This document shows, piece by piece, positions 8,171 to 18,300 of a stretch of DNA of 64,000 nt. The DNA is from a bacterium. GTDB lineage: Bacteria; Armatimonadota; Fimbriimonadia; Fimbriimonadales; Fimbriimonadaceae. How positions within the stretch are numbered: position 1 is the first letter of the stretch; the number at the start of each line of letters is the position of its first letter. Both the position numbers and the translations under genes were made by a program. The stretch covers positions 806,001 through 870,000 of the forward strand of contig JAIXQR010000007.1 of the NCBI GenBank assembly GCA_027485645.1. The letters run 5' to 3'. A model generated the notes under the pieces. It worked only from the letters and a program-made list of their open reading frames with translations, did no database searches and had not been told where the DNA came from.

Positions 8171-10249
8171 TTATCCGTTCGGAACCCATTTCCAGATTCC
8201 GTAACAACTGGTCGCAACCCAGATTTCGCCGGTTTTCGGGTGAATTCGAACGCAGAAAGCTTCCCTTCCTCCGTCAAGTTGCTTCTCGTCGAGCCGGTCA
8301 GATTCAATTGGTTTCTGCCTCGTGAGGATCGACCAGGTCTTGCCGGAATCTCGCGAAATCACCACCGACGTCGATGAAGAATGGATGTTTCCGGCGCTTG
8401 CGACGACCACCGTCTGAGGTTGGCGCGGATCAATCGCAATTCCCCTGGCGTCGTACCAGCCGAACTGATTTTTCGGAATCTCCAGCGGAACCCACGCGCC
8501 TTCGACCAGCACGTGCGGGCGCTCGTTCAACACGGCGTACAAACGGTCGCCTGCGTGGTCATAGGCGAGATCTCGAATCTCGCCTTCAAAGGTTGCCAGT
8601 TCGCGCCAAGTTTTCCCCGAATCTGTCGAAGCGACCACCGCCGCCTTCGCCCCGCGCTTGATCCCGAACAGCCGACCATCCGGCCCGGCCGATGCCGTGA
8701 TTACTCCGCTGCAGCCGTCCATCTTCGCCCAAGTCTTTCCTCCGTCCTCGCTCCGAAGGTTGGAGGCAAAGATGACTTCTGGCCTTCGGGGATCGCCGAA
8801 TGCCGCGTCCTCTCCTTCGTACTGATGAGGCTGCTCGGACCAGGTCTTTCCACCGTCGAATGAGGTCTTAAGTTTTCGCGGTGCGCCCCAACCTGCGGCG
8901 TTTCCAACTACGAGGGTCTGCGCCGAAGCCGCATACCCTCCGTAACAGAAGCCACCCCAGCCGTTCCCGCTCGGGTTCAAGTACGTCCACGTTTTGCCGC
9001 GATCCTTCGTAATCGCTCCGTTGTAATCCTGCGAGCCGAAGAACATTACGTCCGGGTTTTGCAAGTTGAAGTTGAACTTGCCGCCGACGAGTACCCCGTT
9101 GTTGCCTTGGTTCGACCATTTGAAGGTCGCCCCACCATCGGTGCTCTTAGTCGCCAGATCGCCGCCGATGCTGTACAACACCTTCTCATCCGTCGGACTC
9201 CAGGCAAAGATTCCTTGGCGCGTGTTCGAAGGCAGAAAAGCCTGCGGCACTTCGATCTTTGATTGACGCCACGTTTGCCCGCCGTCATCGGAGTAGTACC
9301 GCCGCCAATCCCAAGCGTTCGGCTCTTGGTCGCGCCAAAGCACCATCCGATCCGAGTTGACCGGGCTAACTTTGATGTTGCGAAGGATGTGGCCGGTCAA
9401 TGCGAGTTCTCGGCTATTCAGCGGTCGCCAAGTCTTCCCTCGGTCTTCGCTACGAAGAACCTCGGTCGGCGTTGTCATCCAAATGCTCAAGGGATCCTTC
9501 GGCGAAACATCGAGTCCGGTGACTTGGTCTTTGGTGAGCTGCTCAAAACTCTTTCCTTTGTCCTTCGAAACATACAGCCCGGTCGAGTTCCCGGCAATCA
9601 GCCAGCCGGATTCTGGCAAGCACCGCAAAATGCTTCCCCCAAGCGCGGCGGTGTTCGGGAGTTCTTGCCAAGTGTCGCCGCCGTCCTCGGAACGATAAAT
9701 CGCCGGATGTTCTTCGGGTTTGCCCCAGCCTGCGGTGTCACCCTTCACTCGGCTCCAGAAGACCCGCATCGTCTTCCGCGCGCCTGCAGCGTAGCTCGTT
9801 GGATCAAAAGCGATTTGCTCCCGGATTTCCCCGATCCCCGCCATCTGGAGCGGCAGAACGTTTCGCCACGATCCGCCGCGATTGGTTGACAGGTAGATCC
9901 CGTGATGCCCGCCGGGGGACGTGTTCCCCCCGATTGCGATCACCCGCAAAGGATTGTTCGGGTCGAAGGCAATGGCCGCGGCTCCACGCGGCGAATAGCC
10001 AACGTTCGCGGGTTCCCAACGATTTCCAGCATCAAGCGAGCGATAGATGCCGCCCACGTCGATCCCAAGAAGGACGGTTTTGCCCGTGGAATCAACCGCC
10101 AGACTTCGGGGCCACTGCGCCCCTTCTCCCCCAATCTGGCCGGGTTTTCGATGCTCTGCGGCGACCAGCGGCACGGGTTCCCAGTGACCAGATACTTTTG
10201 TCTGACCCACAGAAGCCAGCCCAAGCGCGCAAAAAAGCATGATCATCAT
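8171..10249 (-). CDS. Secreted BNR/Asp-box beta-propeller protein (GH74/sialidase-like fold)
   Basis: 692 aa with a signal segment (MMIMLFCALGLASVG). About a dozen Asp-box repeats are visible (YRSLDAGNRW, YLSTNRGGSW, YRSEDGGDTW, LRSEDRGKTW, YYSDDGGQTW, LRSEDGGKTW, ISRDSGKTW and others), as in two-domain GH74 xyloglucanases and VPS10-type propellers. The FDP/NP spacing between boxes supports a seven-bladed arrangement. The GH4 gene lies 15 nt downstream, which suggests a glycan-degradation role, but I cannot identify the catalytic Asp pair with confidence. There are three in-frame ATGs (10249, 10246, 10240). A GAGGCG lies a little upstream. Confidence 0.85.
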   Translation of the reverse strand: MMIMLFCALGLASVGQTKVSGHWEPVPLVAAEHRKPGQIGGEGAQWPRSLAVDSTGKTVLLGIDVGGIYRSLDAGNRWEPANVGYSPRGAAAIAFDPNNPLRVIAIGGNTSPGGHHGIYLSTNRGGSWRNVLPLQMAGIGEIREQIAFDPTSYAAGARKTMRVFWSRVKGDTAGWGKPEEHPAIYRSEDGGDTWQELPNTAALGGSILRCLPESGWLIAGNSTGLYVSKDKGKSFEQLTKDQVTGLDVSPKDPLSIWMTTPTEVLRSEDRGKTWRPLNSRELALTGHILRNIKVSPVNSDRMVLWRDQEPNAWDWRRYYSDDGGQTWRQSKIEVPQAFLPSNTRQGIFAWSPTDEKVLYSIGGDLATKSTDGGATFKWSNQGNNGVLVGGKFNFNLQNPDVMFFGSQDYNGAITKDRGKTWTYLNPSGNGWGGFCYGGYAASAQTLVVGNAAGWGAPRKLKTSFDGGKTWSEQPHQYEGEDAAFGDPRRPEVIFASNLRSEDGGKTWAKMDGCSGVITASAGPDGRLFGIKRGAKAAVVASTDSGKTWRELATFEGEIRDLAYDHAGDRLYAVLNERPHVLVEGAWVPLEIPKNQFGWYDARGIAIDPRQPQTVVVASAGNIHSSSTSVVISRDSGKTWSILTRQKPIESDRLDEKQLDGGREAFCVRIHPKTGEIWVATSCYGIWKWVPNG

Positions 10250-10352
10250 TGTTCCGACGCCTCGCTACTCGCCTCCATTCTATGCCGTTTGTGAACCGAA
10301 AGCGTAGCGTTCTAGGCTGCACAAATTCCCAAGGCCCCTCGCTGGCTCATGG

Positions 10353-10358
10353 TATGGT
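10353..10358 (+). promoter_or_regulatory. -10 element of a leaderless rpiB transcript
   Basis: TATGGT followed by exactly 6 nt and then the rpiB ATG (10365). No Shine-Dalgarno is present and no good -35. It fits the TANNNT-N6-ATG pattern seen at many gene starts in this window. Confidence 0.55.
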
Positions 10359-10364
10359 CTAGCC

Positions 10365-10826
10365 ATGATTGTTGGAGTAGGAGGAGATCATGCTGGCTTC
10401 GAACTTAAGGAGCGGCTGCGGGGCGAGATTGAAGCCATGGGGCATCAAGTCATCGACCTTGGCGCGACCGAATACGACGCGCTAGACGACTATCCCGATT
10501 TCGCCTACGCGGTTGCCCACGCCGTGGCCCTGAAGAAAGTCGAGCGAGGAATCGTCGTATGCGGAAGCGGCGTCGGTGCCAGCATCGCCGCGAACAAGGT
10601 TAAAGGCGTCCGCGCAAGTATTGCGACCGACACTTACTCCGCCCGCCAAGGCGTCGAGCACGATGACATGAACGTGCTCGCCATCGGCGCGCGAATCACC
10701 GGAATCGAAGTCGTTCGGGAAATTGTAAAATCATTCCTCGGAGCAGAGTTCTCCGGCGAAGAGCGACACGTTCGACGCCTGAACAAAGTTCTTGAAATTG
10801 AAGCGAACCCAGGCAACGGCGCCTAA
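10365..10826 (+). CDS. rpiB: Ribose-5-phosphate isomerase B
   Basis: Interconverts ribulose-5-phosphate and ribose-5-phosphate. 153 aa, the normal size. Asp8/His9 (GGDHAGFELK), catalytic Cys66 (VVCGSGVG) and His99 (GVEHDDMNVL) fall at the same positions as in E. coli RpiB. It heads a five-gene pentose-phosphate operon: pgi starts 14 nt downstream. The translation start has a -10-like TATGGT 6 nt upstream rather than a ribosome-binding site. Confidence 0.96.
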   Translation: MIVGVGGDHAGFELKERLRGEIEAMGHQVIDLGATEYDALDDYPDFAYAVAHAVALKKVERGIVVCGSGVGASIAANKVKGVRASIATDTYSARQGVEHDDMNVLAIGARITGIEVVREIVKSFLGAEFSGEERHVRRLNKVLEIEANPGNGA

Positions 10827-10840
10827 ACCCACACACTGCC

Positions 10841-12379
10841 ATGCCAGAACAAGCGCTCTATCTCGACCCTTTGCCTGACCCACTGATCGCGCTACCCGAC
10901 GATTTTCGATCGCGATTCTGGCAAAAGGATCCGTCCCTCTGGCCCGCAGGCTCAGCGGCAGATGTGGCCGGAATGCTCGGTTGGGTCGATGTGCTCGGAA
11001 AGGTTGGAGCGCACTTTGACGACATCGATGCTTTCGTCGAAGGCGTAATCGCCGATGGCTTCACGAAGGTCGTGCTCTGCGGGATGGGTGGAAGTTCCCT
11101 TGCCCCTTATGTCCTTCGCGAAGTCTTTGGTCAGTTGCCGGGCGGACTTCCGCTGACGGTTCTAGATTCCACTCACCCTGGATCGATTCAGGCCATTCTA
11201 GATTCTGGAATCGAGAATACGCTCTTCATCGTAGCCTCAAAATCAGGCTCAACTGCTGAACCAACGACGTTCGATAAGTTCTTCTTCGATCGAGTTGGCA
11301 ACCCGAACGCTTTCGTCGCGATCACCGACCCCGGCAGTCCGTTCCATCGCGACGCCGAAGCGCGCGGATTCCGAAAGATCTTCCTGAACTACGCCGACAT
11401 CGGCGGTCGCTTCTCTGCGCTCAGCCTCTTCGGTCTCGTGCCCGCGGCTCTGCTAGGTGTGGACATCCGGAAATTCCTGCAAGCCGCTCAAGATTACGCC
11501 GCCGCCCTGCAAATCGACGAATCAGATGCGTTCGATCTCGGTCAGGCACTCGGCTCGTATGCGAAGCTGGGGCGAAACAAGCTCACCATCCTCACCGACG
11601 ATCGACTTGCCAGCTTCGGCCTTTGGTTAGAACAATTGGTAGCCGAAAGCACCGGCAAGTTCGGGACGGGCATTTTGCCCATCGCGGGAGAAGCCGTCGG
11701 CGCAGTGGAAGTGTATGGCCCGGATCGATTCTTCGCCGCATACAACGTGCTTCCGGTAGCAAACCCATCGTTCCACGTTCACTTCGAAGATCCCTACCAA
11801 CTCGCGGTGGAGTTTCTTCGCTGGGAAGTCGCCACAGCAACCGCCGGAGCGATCCTTGAAATCAACCCGTTCGATCAGCCGAACGTGCAGGAGTCGAAGG
11901 ACGTCACCAAGCGCATTTTGGCTGCCGTGGAAGCCGAAGGCGAACTGCCCGAAACCGACAAGATTTTCCCGGCATCGAACGAGCAGCTCTCCGAGTTCCT
12001 TGGCGATGTTGCCCCAGGCGACTACATCTGCATTCAGGCTTATCTCCACGAAACCGCCGAACTTGACGTCCAACTCAAGACCCTGCAGGCAAATTTGCGC
12101 GACCAATACAAGGTGCCGGTCACCATGGGTTACGGACCTCGGTTCTTGCATAGCACGGGTCAGTTCCATAAGGGCGGACCAAACGTCGGGCACTTCATCC
12201 AGCTGCTAGATGACCCGCAAGACACAATCTCGATCCCCGGCCAGCGCGCAGATTGGACGCGCTTCGTCCTCGCCCAAGCCCGCGGGGACTATGAGGCCCT
12301 CGCCGAAAAGGGACGACGAATCGTTGCCCTGAACCTCGGTGCCGAACCGGCGCAAGCCCTCCAGACTTTGATCTCCTAA
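10841..12379 (+). CDS. pgi: Glucose-6-phosphate isomerase (transaldolase/PGI-fusion type PGI half)
   Basis: 512 aa. Two SIS-type sugar phosphate sites: GMGGSSLAP at 81-89 and SKSGSTAEP at 133-141, followed by GGRFS at 188-192. The sequence resembles the isomerase half of bifunctional Tal-Pgi proteins rather than classical Pgi. No transaldolase domain is present here and none lies nearby. It interconverts glucose-6-phosphate and fructose-6-phosphate, linking glycolysis to the oxidative pathway encoded directly downstream. Gap to gnd is 8 nt. Confidence 0.9.
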   Translation: MPEQALYLDPLPDPLIALPDDFRSRFWQKDPSLWPAGSAADVAGMLGWVDVLGKVGAHFDDIDAFVEGVIADGFTKVVLCGMGGSSLAPYVLREVFGQLPGGLPLTVLDSTHPGSIQAILDSGIENTLFIVASKSGSTAEPTTFDKFFFDRVGNPNAFVAITDPGSPFHRDAEARGFRKIFLNYADIGGRFSALSLFGLVPAALLGVDIRKFLQAAQDYAAALQIDESDAFDLGQALGSYAKLGRNKLTILTDDRLASFGLWLEQLVAESTGKFGTGILPIAGEAVGAVEVYGPDRFFAAYNVLPVANPSFHVHFEDPYQLAVEFLRWEVATATAGAILEINPFDQPNVQESKDVTKRILAAVEAEGELPETDKIFPASNEQLSEFLGDVAPGDYICIQAYLHETAELDVQLKTLQANLRDQYKVPVTMGYGPRFLHSTGQFHKGGPNVGHFIQLLDDPQDTISIPGQRADWTRFVLAQARGDYEALAEKGRRIVALNLGAEPAQALQTLIS

Positions 12380-12387
12380 GACATCTC

Positions 12388-13779
12388 ATGAGCGACGCAA
12401 ATTACGATTTCGGCCTGATTGGCCTCGGCACTATGGGGCACGCGCTCCTTTTGAACATGCTCGACAACGGCAACACCGTCGTCGGTTACAACCGAACACC
12501 GAGCAAGGCGGCGGAGATTGAAGCCATGAGCGAAGGTCGTCTTAAGGTCTATTCCGACCTTGAAGCATTCGTGAAGAGCATCCGCAAGCCCCGCGCCATC
12601 ATGCTGCTGGTCACCGCGGGCAAAGCCGTGGACGATGTCATTGCGGGCATGTTGCCGTATCTTGAGCCGGACGACTTCATCATCGACGGCGGCAACAGCC
12701 ACTTCCGCGACACCGATCGACGAATCGGCTACATGACCGAAAAGGGCTTCGGCTTTATGGGCATGGGCGTGAGCGGAGGCGAGGACGGTGCCCGATTCGG
12801 CCCAAGCATGATGCCCGGTGGAACCCCGGCGCAGTACGATCGCGTCGGCAAGGTTTTCGAAAGCGTCGCCGCGAAGGTTGACGGCGTTCCATGCGTGGCT
12901 CTGATGGGCAACGGCTCCGCCGGCCACTACGTCAAGATGGTCCACAACGGCATTGAGTACGGAATCATGCAGGCCATCGCGGAGGTCTACGACGTCCTGC
13001 GACGCGGTGCCGGTAAAGACATGCCCTACGCTGCAAACCTGTTCCACACCTGGAATCAGGGCGAACTGGCAAGCTTCCTCATTGAAATCACCGCAACCGT
13101 CCTGAAGAAGGAAGATGAACTGGCCGAAGGTTGGCTCGTGGACAAGATCAGCGACAAGGCACGCGCGAAGGGCACCGGAAAGTGGACGAGCCAAGACGCT
13201 ATGGACCTCGGGATTCCCGTACCAGCCATCGACGCCGCAGTGTCCGCCCGTGAGCTCAGCGAATCCAAGCCGCTGCGCCAGCAGGCCGAAGCGATTTACG
13301 GCTCGGCTGGAACGCTGGAAGTGACCGATCAAGACTTGCACGATGCACTCCTGGCCACGATGCTGCTGAGCTACGCCATGGGGCTTACCCAAATTCGTGC
13401 CGCATCGGCCGAATATGGCTACGAATCGAACCTGGAAACGGTCGCGACCGTCTGGCGCGCGGGATGCATCATTCGTAGCGTTCAGCTCGAACCGATCCGG
13501 GCTGCTTTCGCAAAGAATCCAGACCTACCATCCCTCTTGCTTGACGACGCCTATGCCGCAAAGCTCAAAGGAACCATCTCGGGCCTTCGAAACGTGGTTA
13601 CAGCTGCTCAGGAAGCGGGTATTCCGGTGCCGGTCCTCTCGGCAAGCCTCGCCTACTTCGATGGCATTCGCTCCGGTCGTCTCCCGGCAAACGTTATTCA
13701 GGCGCAGCGGGACTACTTCGGCGCGCACACCTACGAACGACTGGACCAGGAAGGTTCGTTCCACTCTAAGTGGGCCTAA
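12388..13779 (+). CDS. gnd: 6-phosphogluconate dehydrogenase, decarboxylating
   Basis: 463 aa. Nucleotide-binding GLGTMG at 12-17, substrate and catalytic segments GNSHFRDTDRR, GMGVSGGEDGARFGPSMMPG and GHYVKMVHNGIEYG (Lys and His catalytic region), and the C-terminal IQAQRDYFGAHTYERLD. Converts 6-phosphogluconate to ribulose-5-phosphate, CO2 and NAD(P)H. The dinucleotide motif reads GLGTMG instead of the common GLAVMG. Placed between pgi and zwf, 8 and 3 nt away. Confidence 0.96.
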   Translation: MSDANYDFGLIGLGTMGHALLLNMLDNGNTVVGYNRTPSKAAEIEAMSEGRLKVYSDLEAFVKSIRKPRAIMLLVTAGKAVDDVIAGMLPYLEPDDFIIDGGNSHFRDTDRRIGYMTEKGFGFMGMGVSGGEDGARFGPSMMPGGTPAQYDRVGKVFESVAAKVDGVPCVALMGNGSAGHYVKMVHNGIEYGIMQAIAEVYDVLRRGAGKDMPYAANLFHTWNQGELASFLIEITATVLKKEDELAEGWLVDKISDKARAKGTGKWTSQDAMDLGIPVPAIDAAVSARELSESKPLRQQAEAIYGSAGTLEVTDQDLHDALLATMLLSYAMGLTQIRAASAEYGYESNLETVATVWRAGCIIRSVQLEPIRAAFAKNPDLPSLLLDDAYAAKLKGTISGLRNVVTAAQEAGIPVPVLSASLAYFDGIRSGRLPANVIQAQRDYFGAHTYERLDQEGSFHSKWA

Positions 13780-13782
13780 GAA

Positions 13783-15285
13783 ATGCCAAACCCCATTGCT
13801 CCAACCGTGGTCGCCATTTTTGGCGCAACCGGCGATCTGACGCAACGGAAACTGATCCCGGCGCTGTTTAACCTCTTTCTGGATCAGGAGCTGCCAAGGC
13901 AGTTCACGATCATCGGCGTTGGTCGTCGCGGCGATCTGGAGAACTTCCGCGAGTCCATGCGCCTAGCACTGGCAAAGTACTCCCGGCGCGGAGAGCCGAA
14001 CGAGGAGAAGTGGGCCGAGTTCGCGGGGCGAATCCGCTACATCGCCGAAGACTTCCAAAGTGTTGAGCTTTACGAAAAGCTCAAAGCCGAAGTTGACGCC
14101 AGCGAAGCGGAGTTTGGCCAACCTGCCAGCCGCGTGTACTACCTCAGCGTTCCACCGGACATCTTCGGTCGAGTCGCCGAAGGCCTCGGCAACGCCGGTT
14201 TGAGCGCCGCAAAGGACCGGGACCGAATTGTCATCGAAAAGCCGTTTGGCCGAGATCTCGAGTCTGCCGAAGTACTGAACCGAAAGCTCATTGAGCACTT
14301 TGATGAGCAGCAGATCTACCGAATTGATCACTACCTAGGCAAAGAAACCGTCCAGAACATCCTGGCCCTTCGGTTTGGAAATGCCCTGTACGAGCCGATT
14401 TGGAATCGCCGGTACGTCGACAATGTCCAGATCACGGTCGCTGAAGAAGTTGGCGTCGAGAAGCGCGGCGGTTACTACGAAACTTCCGGCGCACTCCGAG
14501 ACATGGTTCAGAACCACCTTCTGCAGCTCATGTGCCTCGTTGCCATGGAGCCGCTTGTCAGCTTCGATGCCGATGAGGTTCGAAACAAGAAGGTCGACGT
14601 ACTAAAGGCGGTTCGCCCAATGGAGGCTAAGTCGCGGCACCTGTACTCGGTCCGAGGACAGTACGGACCTGGCTATTCTGGCGGAATGCCCGTGCCGGCC
14701 TACCGAAAAGAAGTCGGGGTTGATCCTCACTCCGGTACCGAAACGTACGTCGCGTTGAAGCTCTACGTCGATAACTGGCGCTGGCACAACGTTCCGTTCT
14801 ATCTTCGAACTGGAAAGCGCATGGCCCGTAAGGTCTCGCAGGTCGTCATCAACTTCTGTCCGGTGCCGCACCAGATGTTCCCTGCCTCCAGCACGGACGA
14901 CTTTGAACCAAACCGGATGATCATCAACATCCAACCGGAAGAGGGAATTTCGGTCCAGTTCCAAGCGAAAGAGCCGGGCGCCGGTATGCGTTTGCGAACG
15001 GTTTCGATGGACTTCAACTACGAAAGGGCGTTCCAGTCCGAAAGTCGAGAGGCTTACGAAACTCTTCTGCAAGAAGTGATCGAGGGCAACACGACCCTCT
15101 TCATGCGCGCCGACCAGGAGCACTTGGCTTGGGAACTGCTCATGCCCTTGCTGACCGCGTTCGAAAATAGTCCACCGGCGAACTTCCCGAACTACGTGGC
15201 CGGAACCTGGGGACCGGAAACTAGCGACCTACTTTTGGCAAAAGACGGTCACCGCTGGTACAACCCACCCGTCCTTCCTCAGTAA
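13783..15285 (+). CDS. zwf: Glucose-6-phosphate dehydrogenase
   Basis: 500 aa. N-terminal NADP+ motif [13 protein letters not shown] (12-24) and the active-site signature RIDHYLGKE at 180-188 with the catalytic His. It oxidises glucose-6-phosphate to 6-phosphoglucono-lactone, the committed step. Only 3 nt separate it from gnd and 5 nt from pgl, so all are presumably co-transcribed. Confidence 0.97.
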   Translation: MPNPIAPTVVAIFGATGDLTQRKLIPALFNLFLDQELPRQFTIIGVGRRGDLENFRESMRLALAKYSRRGEPNEEKWAEFAGRIRYIAEDFQSVELYEKLKAEVDASEAEFGQPASRVYYLSVPPDIFGRVAEGLGNAGLSAAKDRDRIVIEKPFGRDLESAEVLNRKLIEHFDEQQIYRIDHYLGKETVQNILALRFGNALYEPIWNRRYVDNVQITVAEEVGVEKRGGYYETSGALRDMVQNHLLQLMCLVAMEPLVSFDADEVRNKKVDVLKAVRPMEAKSRHLYSVRGQYGPGYSGGMPVPAYRKEVGVDPHSGTETYVALKLYVDNWRWHNVPFYLRTGKRMARKVSQVVINFCPVPHQMFPASSTDDFEPNRMIINIQPEEGISVQFQAKEPGAGMRLRTVSMDFNYERAFQSESREAYETLLQEVIEGNTTLFMRADQEHLAWELLMPLLTAFENSPPANFPNYVAGTWGPETSDLLLAKDGHRWYNPPVLPQ

Positions 15286-15290
15286 CCACC

Positions 15291-16004
15291 ATGACTTTGT
15301 ACGTTCTTTCCGATCCGATCGCGGTCGCGCAGAAGGGGGCATCCTTCTTCAAAGAACAGTACGAAGTCGCGGTACAGGATCGGGGCAGATTCATTGTCGG
15401 TCTCAGCGGCGGATCCACTCCGCTGCTGATGTACCGCGAGCTTTTGTTGGATACGGAGATCGACTGGAAAAAGGTCTGGGTGACCTTTACCGACGATCGC
15501 TTTGTGCCGCTAGATGATCCGCAGAGTAACGAGAGGGCCGCGCGAGATGGCCTTCTGAACCACGTTCGGATACCGGCGACCCAAATTATCAGCCTGGTTC
15601 GCACCGAGAACCCAGACCTCTCCGCCCGCTTAGTCGAAACGGACTTGAAAAAAGAGTTTGGGGACGAGCCGGTGTTAGACCTAGCTTTCCTAGGGCTCGG
15701 TGAAGACGGTCACACGGCTTCGCTGTTCCCAGGCGACCCGTCGGTCCACGTTTACGATCACGACATCGTGGTGAGCCACGCGCCGGTCAACGCTCCCATC
15801 CGAATCACGATGACGCCGCCCATTCTTAACCGGGCTCGCCGCACGGTTTTCTTGGTGACCGGGGTTGGAAAAGCAGATGCCGCTTGGCGCTGCCTCGAAG
15901 GCCCCGCGAATGTCGACGAAACGCCGAGCCAAGCCATCGCACGCTTTGCGTGGCGGGCCGAAATGGCAATTGATGAAGCCGGCGCCAGTCGGCTGAACCA
16001 CTAA
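15291..16004 (+). CDS. pgl: 6-phosphogluconolactonase (DevB/SolB type)
   Basis: 237 aa. Sugar-phosphate loop LSGGSTP at 38-44 and signature GLGEDGHTASLFPG at 135-148. Hydrolyses the lactone made by Zwf to 6-phosphogluconate, the substrate of Gnd. Last gene of the rpiB-pgi-gnd-zwf-pgl operon. A weak T-looped hairpin (TTGAGG/CCTCAA) follows near 16018-16036. Confidence 0.93.
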   Translation: MTLYVLSDPIAVAQKGASFFKEQYEVAVQDRGRFIVGLSGGSTPLLMYRELLLDTEIDWKKVWVTFTDDRFVPLDDPQSNERAARDGLLNHVRIPATQIISLVRTENPDLSARLVETDLKKEFGDEPVLDLAFLGLGEDGHTASLFPGDPSVHVYDHDIVVSHAPVNAPIRITMTPPILNRARRTVFLVTGVGKADAAWRCLEGPANVDETPSQAIARFAWRAEMAIDEAGASRLNH

Positions 16005-16078
16005 TCCTTGCTCTCTTTGAGGATTTTTTGCCTCAAGTACCGAAACACTCGGTAAATTGCTCACATGACAACATGTTC

Positions 16079-16087
16079 TGATACTAT
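16079..16087 (+). promoter_or_regulatory. Extended -10 promoter for the ferritin-like gene
   Basis: TGATACTAT is an extended -10 (TGn plus TACTAT). A TTGCTC 19 nt upstream is a weak -35. A short palindrome ACATG-ACAA-CATGT (16063-16076) lies in the spacer and could bind a regulator. Confidence 0.5.
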
Positions 16088-16135
16088 TGTCCTCGTCACA
16101 CAAAAGTGGCATGTTTTGCTCTCAGGGGCGCAATT

Positions 16136-16900
16136 ATGGACAATATTAAGAACCCATTTTCGGATGTTGAAATCGACCGACGCGGCCTAATCAAGGGTGC
16201 CGGTGCGGCAACTCTGTCTCTTGCTTTCGGTGGTCTTCTGACCAGTTCCTCCAAAGCCGGTACGGCCGCGGATGTCGACATTCTTGGCGTGGCGAAGATC
16301 GCGGAAGCGCTCGCAACCACCATGTACACGGGAATCATCAACGAGTCGCCCTTCTTCGCCGCGCTCGATCCCGACGACCAGGACTACTTCCGCGCGGCGC
16401 GAGACGAAGAGAAGTTCCACTACGACCTCATCAAGTCGGCAACCGGCAACGTTGATGCTGGCACCACCTACTTCTTCCCGGCCGCGATGTTCACCAGCAC
16501 AAAGACCACGCTCAACACGTTGATCAAGCTGGAAGACATTTTCATCGCCGCTTATCAGCTCGGCGTTTACTTCTTCTCGTCGAACGAGCTGAAGCTGCTT
16601 TCCGCGCAGATCCTCGGCGTCGAGAGCGCCCACCGAACCCTAGGACGACTGATCGCGGCCGAACTCGGTCGAACCGAAGTCGCCGGTGCGAGCGGGTTAG
16701 AACCTTCGAGCCCACCGAACAATAACGTTTACGAGCGGCTCCACGGCATCAACACGCTGGACCGGGCAGTGAACCAAGTTCTCGGCTACATCAATCCAAC
16801 GGAAGCCGCGCGAAAGGGATATACGACGGTCCGAACCTTCGATCCATCTTACGTTCCTGCCTTCCCTGGCCTGCGCGGTAACCCACCAGAAACGGTCTGA
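16136..16900 (+). CDS. Tat-exported ferritin-like (Ferritin_2) domain protein
   Basis: 254 aa. The N-terminus has a twin-Arg type signal (DRRGLIKGAGAATLSLAFGG). Helices follow with Glu/His pairs typical of ferritin-like four-helix bundles (ARDEEKFHYDLI, KLEDIFIAAYQ, VESAHRTLGRLI). Resembles the PF13668 group that includes desiccation-related secreted proteins; the biochemical role is unproven. I prefer ATG 16136, preceded by CAGGGGCG. An in-frame ATG at 16106 would add 10 residues. Followed by a terminator. Confidence 0.87.
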   Translation: MDNIKNPFSDVEIDRRGLIKGAGAATLSLAFGGLLTSSSKAGTAADVDILGVAKIAEALATTMYTGIINESPFFAALDPDDQDYFRAARDEEKFHYDLIKSATGNVDAGTTYFFPAAMFTSTKTTLNTLIKLEDIFIAAYQLGVYFFSSNELKLLSAQILGVESAHRTLGRLIAAELGRTEVAGASGLEPSSPPNNNVYERLHGINTLDRAVNQVLGYINPTEAARKGYTTVRTFDPSYVPAFPGLRGNPPETV

Positions 16901-16928
16901 CCGGTCGCCCAAGTCTGTTGCTTGCTTT

Positions 16929-16956
16929 GCCCCGCCGAATTCGGCGGGGCTTTTTT
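16929..16956 (+). terminator. Rho-independent terminator of the ferritin-like gene
   Basis: GC-rich perfect palindrome (16929-16950) followed by TTTTTT. It ends 2 nt before the convergent glyA stop. Confidence 0.93.
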
Positions 16957-16957
16957 C

Positions 16958-18268
16958 TTAGTGGACTTTGAACTGGCTGGTCAGCGCGATGACATCCTTC
17001 TTCACGGCCGCAAGGTTCTCCGCGTTCGTAAGGTCACTGAGCGCCCGATCGATCAATTCCGCGACCATTTCCATTTCGGCTTCCTTCATGCCACGCGTGG
17101 TGATGGCCGGTGTTCCGAGGCGGATTCCGCTGGTGATGAGCGGCGACTTATCGTCGAAAGGAACCGCGTTCTTGTTGCAGGTGATGCTCGCAAGGTCAAG
17201 CGCGGCCTGAGCAGCTTTGCCGGTGAGACCCTTGTTGCGAAGGTCCACAAGCATCAAGTGGTTGTCGGTGCCCTTCGAGATGATGTGGTAACCCCGGTGC
17301 ATCAGCGCGCCAGCCAGAGCCTTTGCGTTTCGAATGACTTGCTTCGTGTACTCCGTAAACTCGGGTCGAAGGTTCTCGCCAAAGCCGACCGCTTTCGCTG
17401 CGACCACATGCATCAAGGCACCACCCTGGACGCCAGGAATGACCATGCTGTCCAAGAGCTCGCTCATCATCTTGGTTCGACCACTCTTCGCCGCTACCGC
17501 ACCAAATGGGTTCTCGAAGTCTTTGCCCATCATGATGATTCCGCCTCGAGGACCGCGCAGGGTCTTGTGCGTGGTCGATGTCACGACGTGGGCATACGGA
17601 ACCGGCGACGGCAGCTGTCCGGTTGCGATCAGTCCAGCCGGGTGCGCGATATCTGCAAACAGAAACGCCCCGACGGAGTCGGCAATTTCACGGAACGCTT
17701 TGAAGTCAATCGGCCGCGAGTATGCCGATGCTCCAACCGTGATCATCTTGGGCCGAATCTTCTTGGCTTGATCGGCAACGTGATCGTAATCCAGCAACTC
17801 GGTTTCACGGTCAATACCGTACGCCTCGAACTTGTACAGTTGTCCGCTGAAGTTGACGGGCGAGCCGTGAGTGAGGTGGCCACCGTGCGACAGGTCCATG
17901 CCCATCACGGTATCGCCGGGCTTGAGGAAGGTGAAATAGACCGCCGTGTTGGCCTGCGAGCCGCTGTGTGGCTGAACGTTGGTGTATTCCGCACCAAACA
18001 GGGTCTTCAGTCGATCTCGGGCGATGTTTTCGACTTCGTCGACCACTTCGCAACCACCGTAATATCGCGCGCCGGGATACCCTTCGGCGTACTTGTCGGT
18101 GAGCACCGAGCTCATCGCGTCTCGGACGGCTTTACTGGCGATGTTTTCGCTCGCAATCAGTTCTAGATTTTCTTCCTGTCGCTGCTCCTCGCGGTGAATG
18201 AGGTTCGAAATGACAGGATCAGACTCGCCCAAGGAAACTCGATGGAACGAGGCAAAGTCGGAAGGCAT
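16958..18268 (-). CDS. glyA: Serine hydroxymethyltransferase
   Basis: 436 aa PLP enzyme converting serine and tetrahydrofolate to glycine and methylene-THF. The N-terminal [11 protein letters not shown] is present, and the PLP-lysine motif [13 protein letters not shown] is at 231-243 with Lys235. Normal length (410-440 aa). Its folate link fits folC elsewhere in the window, though the genes are not adjacent. A CATAAT lies 5 nt before the ATG with AAGGG between them, so the start signal is ambiguous between a leaderless and a weak-RBS arrangement. Confidence 0.97.
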   Translation of the reverse strand: MPSDFASFHRVSLGESDPVISNLIHREEQRQEENLELIASENIASKAVRDAMSSVLTDKYAEGYPGARYYGGCEVVDEVENIARDRLKTLFGAEYTNVQPHSGSQANTAVYFTFLKPGDTVMGMDLSHGGHLTHGSPVNFSGQLYKFEAYGIDRETELLDYDHVADQAKKIRPKMITVGASAYSRPIDFKAFREIADSVGAFLFADIAHPAGLIATGQLPSPVPYAHVVTSTTHKTLRGPRGGIIMMGKDFENPFGAVAAKSGRTKMMSELLDSMVIPGVQGGALMHVVAAKAVGFGENLRPEFTEYTKQVIRNAKALAGALMHRGYHIISKGTDNHLMLVDLRNKGLTGKAAQAALDLASITCNKNAVPFDDKSPLITSGIRLGTPAITTRGMKEAEMEMVAELIDRALSDLTNAENLAAVKKDVIALTSQFKVH

Positions 18269-18300
18269 CCCTTATTATGGCGGTTAGGAACCGCCTGAAA

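Noticed and set aside
16018-16036. TTGAGG/CCTCAA hairpin after pgl as a terminator
   Set aside because: Stem of 6 bp with T-rich loop and no T-run after it; too weak to call.
16922-18166. A 414-codon plus-strand frame over glyA
   Set aside because: It contains no known domain and lies opposite a complete SHMT with its PLP-lysine.
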